64,000 nt of DNA from Aquimarina sp. AU474. GTDB taxonomy: Bacteria > Bacteroidota > Bacteroidia > Flavobacteriales > Flavobacteriaceae. Below the pieces are notes generated by a model. That model ran no database searches. It worked only from the letters and a program-made list of their open reading frames with translations, and was not told the DNA's origin. Every line of letters starts with the position of its first letter. Positions within the stretch are counted from its first letter, which is position 1. The position numbers were made by a program, and so were the translations under genes. The stretch is from assembly GCF_900312815.1 (NCBI RefSeq), contig NZ_OMPE01000006.1:1-64000 (forward strand), written 5' to 3'. Below, piece after piece: positions 53,473 to 62,501 of the stretch.

Positions 53473-54015
53473 TTATTTCACATTAAACTTACAAAACAAA
53501 TCCCAAACCACCACCCCGGTGCTTACCGAAATGTTTAAAGAGTGTTTGCTGCCAAATTGAGGGATTTCTATAACCGCATCACTTTCAGAAACGACCTCTT
53601 GTTGCACGCCCTTTACTTCATTTCCAAATACAATAGCATAGGTTTGATTGCTTTCGGGTTTAAACGTATTCAACATTGTAGCATTTTCTGCTTGCTCAAT
53701 AGATAAGATTTTAACTTTATCTGCTTGTAAGTTTTTGATTAGTTCCAGCGTGTTTTCTTTGTGTTCCCAATCTACAGTATCGGTTGCTCCTAGAGCTGTT
53801 TTTTGGATATCCTTGTGAGGAGGAGTGGCTGTAATGCCGCAGAGATATATTTTTTGTACCAAAAAGGCATCGGCGGTTCTAAAAACCGACCCAATATTAT
53901 TTAAGCTTCGAATATTATCTAATATAATAATCAAAGGAGTTTTTGATGCTGCTTTAAATTGGGCTATCGTTTTTCGATCGAGCTCGCTGTTTTTAAGTTT
54001 TCTGTTTTTTTCCAT
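53473..54015 (-). CDS. SpoU/TrmH-family RNA 2'-O-methyltransferase
   Basis: This 180-residue SPOUT methyltransferase shows the three SpoU motifs: 'ILDNIRSLNNIGSVFRTADA', 'TYAIVFGNEVKGVQQEV' and 'VIEIPQFGSKHSLNISVSTG'. These bind S-adenosylmethionine in a knotted fold and methylate ribose in tRNA or rRNA. Its short length resembles TrmH/TrmL-like members, but the target base cannot be told. A TATTTTTG -7 element sits only about six bases upstream of the start codon (54021-54028), which would give a nearly leaderless message. Confidence 0.9.
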   Translation of the reverse strand: MEKNRKLKNSELDRKTIAQFKAASKTPLIIILDNIRSLNNIGSVFRTADAFLVQKIYLCGITATPPHKDIQKTALGATDTVDWEHKENTLELIKNLQADKVKILSIEQAENATMLNTFKPESNQTYAIVFGNEVKGVQQEVVSESDAVIEIPQFGSKHSLNISVSTGVVVWDLFCKFNVK

Positions 54016-54020
54016 TACTG

Positions 54021-54028
54021 CAAAAATA
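54021..54028 (-). promoter_or_regulatory. -7 element very close to the SpoU gene start
   Basis: TATTTTTG on the minus strand ends five bases before the start codon. If used, transcription would begin at or next to the ATG. A -33 TTTG is not obvious. Confidence 0.35.
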
Positions 54029-54150
54029 TCATTTATTCATTTTATTAAAGAAATAAGATTGTGAATAAAATTGAATAACTCGTAGTGATGATATTTCAAA
54101 AAAAATAGGAGAATAGCTACTTTAGCTTCATTCATAAAATTAGATGTTGA

Positions 54151-56778
54151 ATGGCAGGAAAGAATGGTAAAAAGGTAACTCCTTTAATGAAACAGTATAA
54201 TGCAATTAAGGCAAAGTACCCAGATGCATTATTATTATTCAGGGTTGGGGATTTTTATGAGACTTTTGGATCAGATGCTATAAAGGCTGCGGCAATTTTG
54301 AATATTGTTTTGACCAAAAGAGGGAATGGTAGTGAGCAGGAAACGGCTTTAGCGGGTTTCCCTCATCATTCGTTAAATACCTATTTACCAAAATTGGTAA
54401 AGGCTGGGGAGCGTGTTGCCATATGTGATCAACTTGAAGATCCAAAGCAAACCAAAACAATTGTAAAAAGAGGAGTGACCGAATTGGTTACCCCAGGAGT
54501 AGCACTTAATGATGAGGTTTTACAGAGTAAAACCAATAATTTTTTATGCGCGGTGCATTATGGTAAAAAAGGTTTAGGGATTGCTTTTTTGGATGTGTCT
54601 ACAGGAGAGTTTTTAACAGCTCAAGGAGATATCGCACATATGGATAAGTTAATGCAAAATTTCAATCCTAGTGAAGTATTGGTTACTAAACCAAAAAAAC
54701 AAACATTTTATAATGATTTTGGGCAAAATTACCACGCCTTTTTCATGGAGGATTGGGCGTTTAAGACTGATTATGCACACGAAACGTTAAATGACCATTT
54801 TGGGACTAACTCTTTAAAAGGGTTTGGAGTAGATCATTTGAATGAAGGGATTATCGCAGCAGGTGTGATTTTACATTACCTTAGTGAAACCCAGCACCAT
54901 AAATTGCAACATATAACAGCGATCCAGCGTATTGCCGAAGATCAGTATATCTGGATGGATAGGTTTACTATTCGTAATTTAGAATTATATCGTGCTAATG
55001 CAACAAATGCCGTTACACTTTTGGATGTGATTGATAAAACTATTTCTCCAATGGGTGGTCGAACATTAAAACGATGGTTGGCATTGCCATTAAAAAATAT
55101 TTCTAATATTCAAAAACGTCATGAGGTAGTGCAGTATTTTTTGGATACTCCTGCATTACATCAAAAAATTCAACATCAAATTAAACAGATAGGGGATGTA
55201 GAGCGTTTGATTTCTAAAGTAGCTACTGGTAAAGTGGGACCGCGTGAAGTGATTCAACTTAAGAATTCTCTAGAGGCTATTGCTCCAATTAAACTACAAG
55301 CCTCTAATAGTGATAATGAAGCATTAAAAGTTATAGGAGAAACCCTGAACGATTGCGAATTACTTCGTGATAAAATTAAAGAAACCTTAAATGAAGAAGC
55401 TCCTGTAAATGTTTTAAAAGGAAATACAATCGCCAATGGGTATCTAGATGAACTTGATGAATTACGATCAATAGCATTTTCTGGTAAAGATTATCTGGAT
55501 AAGATGCTTGAACGTGAAACCGAAAGCACTGGGATAACTTCACTTAAGATTGCTTCGAATAATGTTTTTGGATATTATATTGAAGTTAGAAATACGCATA
55601 AGGATAAAGTCCCCGATACTTGGATTAGGAAACAGACTCTAGTGAATGCAGAACGATATATTACAGAAGAACTTAAGGAATATGAAGCCAAAATATTAGG
55701 CGCAGAGGAAAAAATACTTGCGCTAGAACAGCAATTGTTTAATGATTTAGTGGTGTGGATGAATGAGTACATTAAACCTGTACAATTAAATGCCTCTTTA
55801 ATTGGTAGATTAGATTGTTTATGCTCCTTTGCTCAATTAGCGCAGGATAATCAGTATGTTAGGCCTTTGATGGATGAATCATATGATCTAGAGATTAAAA
55901 ATGGACGTCATCCAGTTATTGAGAAACAATTACCACCTGGAGAGCAATATATAGCAAATGATGTGCTCTTAGATAGAGATGTACAGCAAATCATAATGAT
56001 CACCGGGCCTAATATGAGTGGTAAATCTGCTATATTAAGACAAACAGCCTTGATCGTACTCTTGGCTCAGATGGGTTGTTTTGTGCCTGCAGAAGAAGCC
56101 AGAATCGGTGTGGTGGATAAAATATTTACTCGTGTAGGTGCAAGTGATAATATTTCTATGGGAGAATCTACATTTATGGTAGAAATGAATGAAACAGCAA
56201 ACATCCTTAATAATATTTCGGATCGTAGTTTAGTTCTGTTAGATGAAATAGGTCGAGGGACGAGTACTTATGATGGGATTTCTATTGCATGGGCTATTAG
56301 TGAATTTTTGCATGAACATCCTGCACGACCAAAAACATTGTTTGCAACGCATTATCATGAACTCAATGAAATGTGCGAAACTTTTGGTAGAATTAAAAAC
56401 TACAATGTTGCTGTTAAGGAGTTGAAGAACAATGTGTTGTTTTTGCGTAAACTTATTCCTGGCGGTAGTGAGCATAGTTTTGGGATACATGTAGCAAAAA
56501 TGGCCGGAATGCCACAACAAGTATTGCACAGAGCTAATAAAATGCTTAAGAAATTAGAAAAATCTCATAGTAGCGAAGAGCTTACCGATAAAATTAAAAA
56601 CATACAGGAAGAGGATGAATTGCAACTTAGTTTCTTTAATCTCGATGATCCTTTATTAGAAGAAATTAAGGAAGAAATATTACATATTGATATAGATACG
56701 CTCACTCCTGTTGAGGCATTAATGAAACTAAATGAGATTAAACGTATGTTAACCAGGAAGAAAGCATCGCAGGTGTAA
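54151..56778 (+). CDS. mutS: DNA mismatch repair protein MutS
   Basis: MutS finds mismatches and recruits MutL. The N-terminus carries '[20 protein letters not shown]' and '[14 protein letters not shown]', the mismatch-binding F-x-E motif. The ATPase has Walker A '[19 protein letters not shown]', '[20 protein letters not shown]', Walker B '[20 protein letters not shown]' and '[12 protein letters not shown]'. At 875 residues it is full length. It is divergent from the SpoU/dipeptidase pair and followed by a tRNA pair with its own promoter. Confidence 0.97.
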   Translation: MAGKNGKKVTPLMKQYNAIKAKYPDALLLFRVGDFYETFGSDAIKAAAILNIVLTKRGNGSEQETALAGFPHHSLNTYLPKLVKAGERVAICDQLEDPKQTKTIVKRGVTELVTPGVALNDEVLQSKTNNFLCAVHYGKKGLGIAFLDVSTGEFLTAQGDIAHMDKLMQNFNPSEVLVTKPKKQTFYNDFGQNYHAFFMEDWAFKTDYAHETLNDHFGTNSLKGFGVDHLNEGIIAAGVILHYLSETQHHKLQHITAIQRIAEDQYIWMDRFTIRNLELYRANATNAVTLLDVIDKTISPMGGRTLKRWLALPLKNISNIQKRHEVVQYFLDTPALHQKIQHQIKQIGDVERLISKVATGKVGPREVIQLKNSLEAIAPIKLQASNSDNEALKVIGETLNDCELLRDKIKETLNEEAPVNVLKGNTIANGYLDELDELRSIAFSGKDYLDKMLERETESTGITSLKIASNNVFGYYIEVRNTHKDKVPDTWIRKQTLVNAERYITEELKEYEAKILGAEEKILALEQQLFNDLVVWMNEYIKPVQLNASLIGRLDCLCSFAQLAQDNQYVRPLMDESYDLEIKNGRHPVIEKQLPPGEQYIANDVLLDRDVQQIIMITGPNMSGKSAILRQTALIVLLAQMGCFVPAEEARIGVVDKIFTRVGASDNISMGESTFMVEMNETANILNNISDRSLVLLDEIGRGTSTYDGISIAWAISEFLHEHPARPKTLFATHYHELNEMCETFGRIKNYNVAVKELKNNVLFLRKLIPGGSEHSFGIHVAKMAGMPQQVLHRANKMLKKLEKSHSSEELTDKIKNIQEEDELQLSFFNLDDPLLEEIKEEILHIDIDTLTPVEALMKLNEIKRMLTRKKASQV

Positions 56779-56806
56779 TTTTTTTAATTCTTTTTTTAAA
56801 AAAGAC

Positions 56807-56836
56807 TTTGGTATTTCTATAATTGTTTTAAATTTG
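56807..56836 (+). promoter_or_regulatory. Promoter of the tRNA-Gly/tRNA-Leu pair
   Basis: TTTG (56807-56810), an 18-base spacer and TAAATTTG (56829-56836) fit the Bacteroidota consensus. The first tRNA begins about 37 bases downstream. Confidence 0.75.
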
Positions 56837-56873
56837 CATCCGCAATAAGGAATTGCAACGTTCTTAAAATACT

Positions 56874-56945
56874 GCGAAAGTAGCTCAGGGGTAGAGCATC
56901 ACCTTGCCAAGGTGAGGGTCGCGGGTTCAAATCCCGTCTTTCGCT
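56874..56945 (+). tRNA. tRNA-Gly(GCC)
   Basis: The acceptor stem GCGAAAG pairs with CTTTCGC. The anticodon stem TCACC/GGTGA encloses loop TTGCCAA, giving anticodon GCC. The T arm GGGTTCAAATCCC is standard. The CCA end is not encoded. Confidence 0.96.
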
Positions 56946-56961
56946 CTGAGATACGCACCAT

Positions 56962-57046
56962 GCTGAAGTGGTGGAATTGGTAGACACGTTGGACTTAAAA
57001 TCCAATGGCCTGTAAGGCCGTGCGGGTTCAAGTCCCGCCTTCAGTA
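56962..57046 (+). tRNA. tRNA-Leu(TAA)
   Basis: The 85-base class II tRNA has acceptor GCTGAAG paired with CTTCAGT (first pair G-T), anticodon stem TTGGA/TCCAA enclosing CTTAAAA (anticodon TAA), a variable arm around GGCCTGTAAGGCC, and T arm GCGGGTTCAAGTCCCGC. The CCA end is not encoded. Confidence 0.95.
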
Positions 57047-57050
57047 CTAA

Positions 57051-57085
57051 ACCCTCTTAATCTTAAGATTAAGAGGGTTTTTTGT
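57051..57085 (+). terminator. Terminator of the tRNA operon
   Basis: ACCCTCTTAATC and GATTAAGAGGGT form a perfect 12-bp stem with a TTAA loop, followed by TTTTTTG and more T. It is four bases after the tRNA-Leu discriminator. Confidence 0.92.
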
Positions 57086-57275
57086 TTTTTAATAACACAT
57101 TTCTTTAATTTGTGACTAAGGGAAATTTTGATTATTGGGATTAGCCAAGATATTCCATATTCAAAATCCGTATACTAGGCCTTGAAGATTTTTTCTTCGA
57201 GGCTTTTGCGTATTGTATTGGCTATTTTCTTAAATATTATACGGGAAAGAAGGTGGTTAAAGAGGCAATGAGCTT

Positions 57276-57710
57276 CTATTTGTTCTTTACGGTAGGAACC
57301 AGACTTATAATCTCTATTTCTTGATCTAATAAAGTTGTATTTAATTCGGAGATATTCGTTAGATCCCTCAAATTATTTAATTCTGATTTTGTTTTTTTAC
57401 TAATAAGACTTTGTAAATATTCCGAAACAGCAGGTTTTACAGTGTTAGTATTTACAGTTTCATTAGAAATCGTATCCACCTCTTTGGATCGATAACTGTT
57501 TACAGTAAAGCGATAAACTACATTTAAGGATATATCTTTTTGGTCAGAAGACTGGGCAGATAATTCGTATAGATAGAAAAGTGTGTCTTTTGGTGTAATG
57601 GGTATTATCTCCTGATTCATATCTGAAGAACGACTAGAACCTTGTTTTTCTTTGCAAGATACAAGTATCAAAATTGAAATAATAGACAGGAGTATAATTC
57701 TTCGTTTCAT
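57276..57710 (-). CDS. Small lipoprotein, function unknown
   Basis: Starting at 'MKRRIILLSIISILILVSCK', it carries a lipoprotein signal with lipobox LVSC. The mature part of about 120 residues is polar and contains 'TPKDTLFYLYELSAQSSDQK' and 'VVYRFTVNSYRSKEVDTISN'. It ends with an acidic stretch and a basic tip. I do not recognise a family. The alternative start at 57725 adds five residues. It is a single gene with about 190 untranslated bases between it and the tRNA terminator, in which I see only a weak hairpin (57179-57201). Confidence 0.75.
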   Translation of the reverse strand: MKRRIILLSIISILILVSCKEKQGSSRSSDMNQEIIPITPKDTLFYLYELSAQSSDQKDISLNVVYRFTVNSYRSKEVDTISNETVNTNTVKPAVSEYLQSLISKKTKSELNNLRDLTNISELNTTLLDQEIEIISLVPTVKNK

Positions 57711-57900
57711 AAAGCAATGTTTCAAATGGGTACGTTGTAAAAGTAATAAATAGATGAATTAAATGTATAATTCCTTAAAAACGATAAAACTGGTTTTTTA
57801 TCGAATAATGATCATTTAAATCAATCTATTTTTGTCTTGATGACTGTGTAGAGTTGTATTTTGATGTATTTCCCCGATAGTTTGTTTAAAAAGATATGTC

Positions 57901-58122
57901 ATGAAAAATGATTTAAATAACGCCGAAATACGTTTGATTATCCATAATTTGATCACTTTTATAGTAGTTGATGCTAAAGAATACGTAAGTGATAAACACA
58001 AAAAAGAATATGTTCTGGGTTATGTGCATCTTTTGATTAAAACTATTAATCTTATAGATGACGATGTAGAATTTTCGGTTATAGAAGATATTGCTAATGA
58101 CATTTCAATGTATCTTGAATAA
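57901..58122 (+). CDS. Small hypothetical protein, 73 aa
   Basis: A short, mostly helical, cytosolic protein: 'MKNDLNNAEIRLIIHNLITF', then 'VSDKHKKEYVLGYVHLLIKT' and an acidic end 'DDDVEFSVIEDIANDISMYL'. No family is recognised. It precedes the pentapeptide-repeat gene by 125 bases on the same strand. The composition is like that of a real gene and no overlapping ORF competes strongly with it. Confidence 0.5.
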   Translation: MKNDLNNAEIRLIIHNLITFIVVDAKEYVSDKHKKEYVLGYVHLLIKTINLIDDDVEFSVIEDIANDISMYLE

Positions 58123-58247
58123 GTATTTGTTGAATTCTCCATGTTTTTGAAAGAAGGCCTTTTTATCTGGGATAAATGGGCTTTCTTTTTCTAAGTAATA
58201 ATAACTTTTATATCTTGAACGTTTTAATATCCAAAATCTATAGTATA

Positions 58248-59375
58248 GTGAACAACGAACAAGAATACATTGATAGATTAAAAACTGAGAATAAGTTACT
58301 TCAGGATAAACTGGATAAGATAAATACAGGGAAGCAAAAGAAAAGAAAATTTAGGCGGTGGCTTCTAAAAAAATCTAGTGTTCCTATTTTTGGTTCAAGA
58401 CTTAAAAAAAGCATTAGTAATGCCATTAACGAGTATAAAGAATTTAAAACGGTATCTGTAGATACAGTTTCTGATGTTTCTTCAAGTTTGATATGGAGAA
58501 TTACCAGAATTGGTTTATTCGCTTTTATGGTGGCTATAGTGCCTGCTGCGGTTTTGATTTTTCAGACAAAGTTGTTGATGAATCAAAATAAATTAATTAC
58601 TAGTCAAAATAACCTGGTAGAAGCAGATCGAAGATCATCCCTTGTTTTTGTAATGGGAGATGTATTAGCCGATCTCAATGAAGAATTAAAATATAAAGGA
58701 TCTAGTAGTCGAAACATTAGTAAGACTTTAGAAGCAAGAATAATTGGATTATGTATGGCAATGAAGCCATATAAGTTTATTGAAAACGGTGAATTGATTA
58801 AGGAGCCTATTAGTCCAGAAAGAGGGCAGTTATTATTTAGTCTTTTAAAAAGTGATTTGGGTACAGAATCCTCTCAGGATATCTTAAACTCTGCGGATTT
58901 TAAATATACTAATCTTAGAAAGGTGAATTTGGGAAGAGGTGTGAACCTAAAGTATGCAAGATTGGACTACTCCGATTTGAGTGAAGCTCAAATGCCTGCT
59001 GCTAATTTAGAACGAAGCGAGCTTAAGGAAGCCCAAATGAGTAAAATAAATCTATCAGATGCTATACTAAAAAGAGCAAGACTACATAACGCTAATTTAC
59101 AACGAGCAGAATTATTAAGTGCTGATTTAACGCATGCTAATTTGTTTGGAGCTGATCTTACGGGAGCAGATTTATCCGAAGCAACTTTGTGGGGTACGAA
59201 ATTAGAAAATGCGAATTTAAGCGATGTTATTTTGGATAATGCTATTGTGGATAGGCAAGATTGGATTGACTACATAGACGATACCTTAAATATTAAAGGT
59301 GCTGGAGATATTGCCGATAAGTATAGGGTTAAAAAGCAAGGGAAACAACAGTTTGTATTAATTCCCAGGAAATAA
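58248..59375 (+). CDS. Pentapeptide-repeat membrane protein
   Basis: From a GTG at 58248 ('MNNEQEYIDRLKTENKLLQD') it begins with a coiled coil and a basic patch ('KQKKRKFRRWLLKKSS'), then a hydrophobic segment ('IGLFAFMVAIVPAAVLIF') and a second helix 'LLMNQNKLITSQNNLVEADR'. From about residue 220 of this form come pentapeptide repeats A(D/N)LXX: 'SDLSEAQMPAANLERSELKE', 'ANLQRAELLSADLTHANLFG', 'ADLTGADLSEATLWGTKLEN'. These fold as a right-handed quadrilateral beta-helix. An ATG at 58176 would extend it by 24 residues. The membrane-anchored form suggests a scaffold rather than a DNA-gyrase mimic. Function unknown. Confidence 0.82.
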   Translation: MNNEQEYIDRLKTENKLLQDKLDKINTGKQKKRKFRRWLLKKSSVPIFGSRLKKSISNAINEYKEFKTVSVDTVSDVSSSLIWRITRIGLFAFMVAIVPAAVLIFQTKLLMNQNKLITSQNNLVEADRRSSLVFVMGDVLADLNEELKYKGSSSRNISKTLEARIIGLCMAMKPYKFIENGELIKEPISPERGQLLFSLLKSDLGTESSQDILNSADFKYTNLRKVNLGRGVNLKYARLDYSDLSEAQMPAANLERSELKEAQMSKINLSDAILKRARLHNANLQRAELLSADLTHANLFGADLTGADLSEATLWGTKLENANLSDVILDNAIVDRQDWIDYIDDTLNIKGAGDIADKYRVKKQGKQQFVLIPRK

Positions 59376-59377
59376 TT

Positions 59378-59812
59378 TCATTCTTGTTTTAAAAAAATAA
59401 GCCTATGTATTTTTTGTACTAACCAATTCCCTGCAGGGAAGTATAAAGCAAAAAATAATGCCATCCCTAAACTAAAATTTTGAGGACTAAATATCTGATC
59501 TAAAATATTATTGGGATACACGTATGATGTGTGAAGCCAATAGCCTAAGAACTCTAATATTCCCATAGCAACTAACCCATAAGCATACTGGTTAAAAAAG
59601 GTATAATTTTTCAATAAAATTGAAATCGGTACCATATACAAGATGTAACATGTAATTACTTGCCACCAATATGAAAATCTTGCTATTTCCATTTCTGCAC
59701 CAAAACGATTCATACCTAACCCCCATAAAAAATAAATAACAACGTACGTTAAGATTAGTGTTTTGGGAGTTTCTTGTAATATTTTTAGCTTTTTTACTAC
59801 TGTGTTAATCAT
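59378..59812 (-). CDS. Four-helix membrane protein, unknown
   Basis: A 144-residue integral membrane protein with four hydrophobic segments ('LILTYVVIYFLWGLGM', 'WWQVITCYILYMVPISILL', 'YAYGLVAMGILEFLGYWL', 'LGMALFFALYFPAGNWLV'). I do not recognise the family. It is encoded three bases after the methyltransferase gene on the same strand, so the two are co-transcribed and may belong to one lipid or pigment pathway; that is inference. It converges on the pentapeptide-repeat gene with two bases between the stops. Confidence 0.72.
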   Translation of the reverse strand: MINTVVKKLKILQETPKTLILTYVVIYFLWGLGMNRFGAEMEIARFSYWWQVITCYILYMVPISILLKNYTFFNQYAYGLVAMGILEFLGYWLHTSYVYPNNILDQIFSPQNFSLGMALFFALYFPAGNWLVQKIHRLIFLKQE

Positions 59813-59815
59813 ATG

Positions 59816-60520
59816 TTACGGTTCTATTTTAGCGACCATACGGAAAAATGGTTTTTTATTAATTTTAAATTTTTTGCTACTACTTTGTTTTATGATTTCT
59901 CGCAATTCATTAATCGAAAAAGCTCTTTGGATAGCAGTCAAACCATCCTTTTTTGCCATATTAGAAATAGGTAATAAATAGCTCATATTTTTAAACAAAT
60001 AATAAGCCATTCTGCTTCTATACAGTTCACTAAAAATAATATGTTTTATCTTTTTTCGTTGCGTTTTTTTTAAAAAATCAACAAGACCCTCATTGTCAAA
60101 ATGATAGATAAAATGACTGCTTATTAGAAGATCGCAATCTGGGATTTTAAAATTTTTGTCAAGTATATCTGCAACTACAAAATTAATATTTTGCGAATGA
60201 GGTATTTTTTCTGAAGCAAACAATATACTAGAGGGGTTACCATCTATTCCTGTAAAAGAGACTTCAACATCTTTTTGTTTAAGTTTTTTGGAAATGTAAA
60301 AAATGCAATCACCTCCTCCGCAACCTAAATCGACTATATGAATTCGTTTTTTATTCTTATTCTTTTTACAATATTGTACTACTGCATTAGATAATTGTGT
60401 GTGGTTCCCTAAAACCGAATTTATCCATTTTAGGCTGGATAAAGTGTGTGTAAGCGGTTCTCCGGATAAGGATAAGTCATCCAGTTTTTCTGATGTACGT
60501 AGTCTTACTCTGGGATTCAT
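59816..60520 (-). CDS. Class I SAM-dependent methyltransferase
   Basis: The Rossmann-type motif I 'HIVDLGCGGGDCIFYISKKL' binds S-adenosylmethionine. 'VSFTGIDGNPSSILFASEKI', 'INFVVADI' and 'DLLISSHFIYHF' are motifs II-IV of a UbiE/Methyltransf_25-like fold. At 234 residues it is complete. The N-terminal 'RVRLRTSEKLDDLSLSGEPL' resembles methyltransferases that lie beside polyketide-synthase or FAD-oxidoreductase genes in Bacteroidota; no such genes are seen here. Substrate unknown. Confidence 0.86.
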   Translation of the reverse strand: MNPRVRLRTSEKLDDLSLSGEPLTHTLSSLKWINSVLGNHTQLSNAVVQYCKKNKNKKRIHIVDLGCGGGDCIFYISKKLKQKDVEVSFTGIDGNPSSILFASEKIPHSQNINFVVADILDKNFKIPDCDLLISSHFIYHFDNEGLVDFLKKTQRKKIKHIIFSELYRSRMAYYLFKNMSYLLPISNMAKKDGLTAIQRAFSINELREIIKQSSSKKFKINKKPFFRMVAKIEP

Positions 60521-60597
60521 TAATAGTACATTAAATAGCTATTAGGCATCATTAGTCATAAGAATAATAATAACTTTACAAAAAAAGAAATTGTAGG

Positions 60598-61164
60598 ATG
60601 AAAATAAATGATATTATTAAAAAAAGGAGATCTGTTTTTCCACCGCAATATAATGATACACCTATATCTGAGGCGTTAATAAAAACAGTTTTAGAAAATG
60701 CAAATTGGGCACCAACACACAGATTAACAGAACCATGGCGTTTTAAAGTTTTACGAGGGGGAGCAAAGGATAGGTTAGGCACGTTTTTATCGAATACATA
60801 TACCGATATTACGCCAGATGCCAGTTTTTCTCCTTTTAAGCATAAAAAAATTATCAATAATTGTAAATCTGCAAATGTTATCATTTTGATATGCATGCAA
60901 AGAGATCTCGAAGAGCGAATACCAGAATGGGAAGAAATAGCATCTACCGCCATGGCAGTCCAAAACATGTGGTTAACATGTTCAGAATATGGTGTGGGTT
61001 CTTATTGGAGTAGTCCTAAGTTAATTGAATATATGGGTGATTTTTTAGAATTTGAAGAAGGAGAACGCTGTTTGGGTATCTTTTATATGGGGAATTATGA
61101 TGCTGAAGTTGAGCTAGATTCAAAAAGAGAGAGTATAGCCAACAAGGTTAAATGGTTGGATTAA
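60598..61164 (+). CDS. Nitroreductase-family flavoprotein
   Basis: An FMN-dependent nitroreductase fold of 188 residues: 'IIKKRRSVFPPQYNDTPI', 'ALIKTVLENANWAPTHRLTE' (FMN-binding) and 'STAMAVQNMWLTCSEYGVGS', ending 'GIFYMGNYD'. Such enzymes reduce nitro compounds or quinones with NAD(P)H. It is a single gene, divergent from the methyltransferase, and ends at a bidirectional terminator shared with the next gene. Confidence 0.9.
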   Translation: MKINDIIKKRRSVFPPQYNDTPISEALIKTVLENANWAPTHRLTEPWRFKVLRGGAKDRLGTFLSNTYTDITPDASFSPFKHKKIINNCKSANVIILICMQRDLEERIPEWEEIASTAMAVQNMWLTCSEYGVGSYWSSPKLIEYMGDFLEFEEGERCLGIFYMGNYDAEVELDSKRESIANKVKWLD

Positions 61165-61170
61165 AATATA

Positions 61171-61203
61171 AAAGCCATCTCAAATATTTGAGATGGCTTT
61201 AAA
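61171..61203. terminator. Bidirectional terminator between nitroreductase and alanine-rich lipoprotein genes
   Basis: AAAGCCATCTCAAA and TTTGAGATGGCTTT pair perfectly around TA, with A/T runs outside both arms. Confidence 0.9.
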
Positions 61204-61222
61204 AAATTACATTAAATTTTGA

Positions 61223-61603
61223 TTACTGCTTTTTTAGAGCGTCTTTAGCGGCATTAGCAGCTTTATCAGTACCTTCTTTTGCAGCGTCTTTTACAGCGTC
61301 TGTAGCTTCACCAGCGGCATCTTTTGCAGCGTCTACTGCATCACCAGCAGCATCCTTTGCAGCATCTACTGCATCACCAGCAGCATCTTTTGCAGCGTCT
61401 ACTGCATCACCAGCAGCGTCTTTTGCAGCGTCTACTGCTTCACCAGCAGCGTCTTTTGCAGCATCTGCAGCTTCACCAGCAGCATCTACTGCTTCTGTAG
61501 CTGCATCTTTAGCAGCTTCTTCTGCCTTATTAGCTGTTTCTCTACATGATGTTACTGATACTGCTAACATTAGAGCCATAGCTCCTAGAAAAATTTTTTT
61601 CAT
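61223..61603 (-). CDS. Alanine-rich 11-residue-repeat lipoprotein (LEA-like)
   Basis: A lipoprotein signal ('MKKIFLGAMALMLAVSVTSC') is followed by about 105 residues of nearly pure A, D, K, G, E, V. The core is tandem 11-residue units such as DAAKDAAGDAV, repeated about six times with small changes, then DAVKDAAKEGT. An 11-residue period gives long amphipathic helices like those of group 3 LEA proteins and apolipoproteins. At DNA level it is a 33-bp tandem repeat. A role in protecting membranes or proteins under stress is suggested by this resemblance only. A TACATTTG -7 element lies at 61638-61645. Confidence 0.82.
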   Translation of the reverse strand: MKKIFLGAMALMLAVSVTSCRETANKAEEAAKDAATEAVDAAGEAADAAKDAAGEAVDAAKDAAGDAVDAAKDAAGDAVDAAKDAAGDAVDAAKDAAGEATDAVKDAAKEGTDKAANAAKDALKKQ

Positions 61604-61637
61604 AATAAATAGATATAGTTATTTGGTTACTTAACGT

Positions 61638-61645
61638 CAAATGTA
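61638..61645 (-). promoter_or_regulatory. -7 element of the alanine-rich lipoprotein gene
   Basis: TACATTTG on the minus strand is an exact TAnnTTTG match 34 bases before the start codon; a -33 TTTG is not clear. Confidence 0.45.
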
Positions 61646-61713
61646 ACACTTTATTTTAACAGTTAAAAAAGCTTCCTAGATTGAAAGTGTAAAACATGTC
61701 AAATCTATTTGAC

Positions 61714-62490
61714 TTATGAATTGTTAGTTTTTTCAATAAGATACTTCCAATATCGTTTTGGGATATGCTGTAAATGAAGTTTCGTATTTTTTCGGGAGGT
61801 AATGTTTACGCTTCTATAATAGGTGCTCCAAAGTTTTTGGAAATCCCTTTCTTGACCATTATAATGCTTTTCGATGTTTTTAGAGGATATTGTGTTACTA
61901 TTCTCAAAAGTTATGATTTCTACAGAAGAAAGGTTGTAATATAGGCCATATTTTCTCGTGGTATCATAAATGAGCCATTTTTGATCGGCATAACGATCTT
62001 TGAAGTGATGTGAAATTAATGGTAATACATTGAAATCTGGAGCAACTGTTGCTACGTATACGTTGTCGTTGGTTAATTGGAAACGAACAAATGCTTCCAT
62101 TCTATGTTTTTCACGTTGAACCATTTTAGCAACTTGAGTAATTTTCAAAATATTTTTATTGCTAAAATCGGTACTTGGGGCATGTGTTTTTTCAAAAACA
62201 TGCCTCATATAATTCAATAATGTATTCTCAACTCCTTTAATTTCACTCAAAAAAACTTTGAAAAAATCCCGTTGTTGTGTAGCATTTGTTTTTTCTTTAA
62301 AACCTTTCCATACTCGATGTGCTTTATGTTCTTCAGTTACAATGTGCTCAACAATCATAAACATTTGATTATTAGTTTGCGATGCTTTTCTAATTATTGG
62401 GTTTTTTATTTTTTGATCATATACAATAAAAATGCAAGATAAGAACCCATCAAAACTTCCATCGTAGACTAATATGGTTTGTGGATTCAT
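61714..62490 (-). CDS. TIGR03915-type putative DNA metabolism protein
   Basis: This 258-residue protein starts 'TILVYDGSFDGFLSCIFIVY', the hallmark of the family annotated as probable DNA metabolism or repair protein (DUF4130), and continues with 'AKMVQREKHRMEAFVRFQL' and 'RYADQKWLIYDTTRKYGLYY'. Members nearly always lie beside a radical-SAM protein of the TIGR03916 type, as here (12 bases between them), and the pair is thought to repair or modify DNA. The actual reaction is not established. Confidence 0.88.
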   Translation of the reverse strand: MNPQTILVYDGSFDGFLSCIFIVYDQKIKNPIIRKASQTNNQMFMIVEHIVTEEHKAHRVWKGFKEKTNATQQRDFFKVFLSEIKGVENTLLNYMRHVFEKTHAPSTDFSNKNILKITQVAKMVQREKHRMEAFVRFQLTNDNVYVATVAPDFNVLPLISHHFKDRYADQKWLIYDTTRKYGLYYNLSSVEIITFENSNTISSKNIEKHYNGQERDFQKLWSTYYRSVNITSRKNTKLHLQHIPKRYWKYLIEKTNNS

Positions 62491-62501
62491 TCTCTTTGCT
62501 T

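Noticed and set aside
56817-57005. Minus-strand ORF of 62 codons over the tRNA genes
   Set aside because: It is the reverse complement of tRNA-Gly and part of tRNA-Leu; the RNA genes explain the sequence fully.
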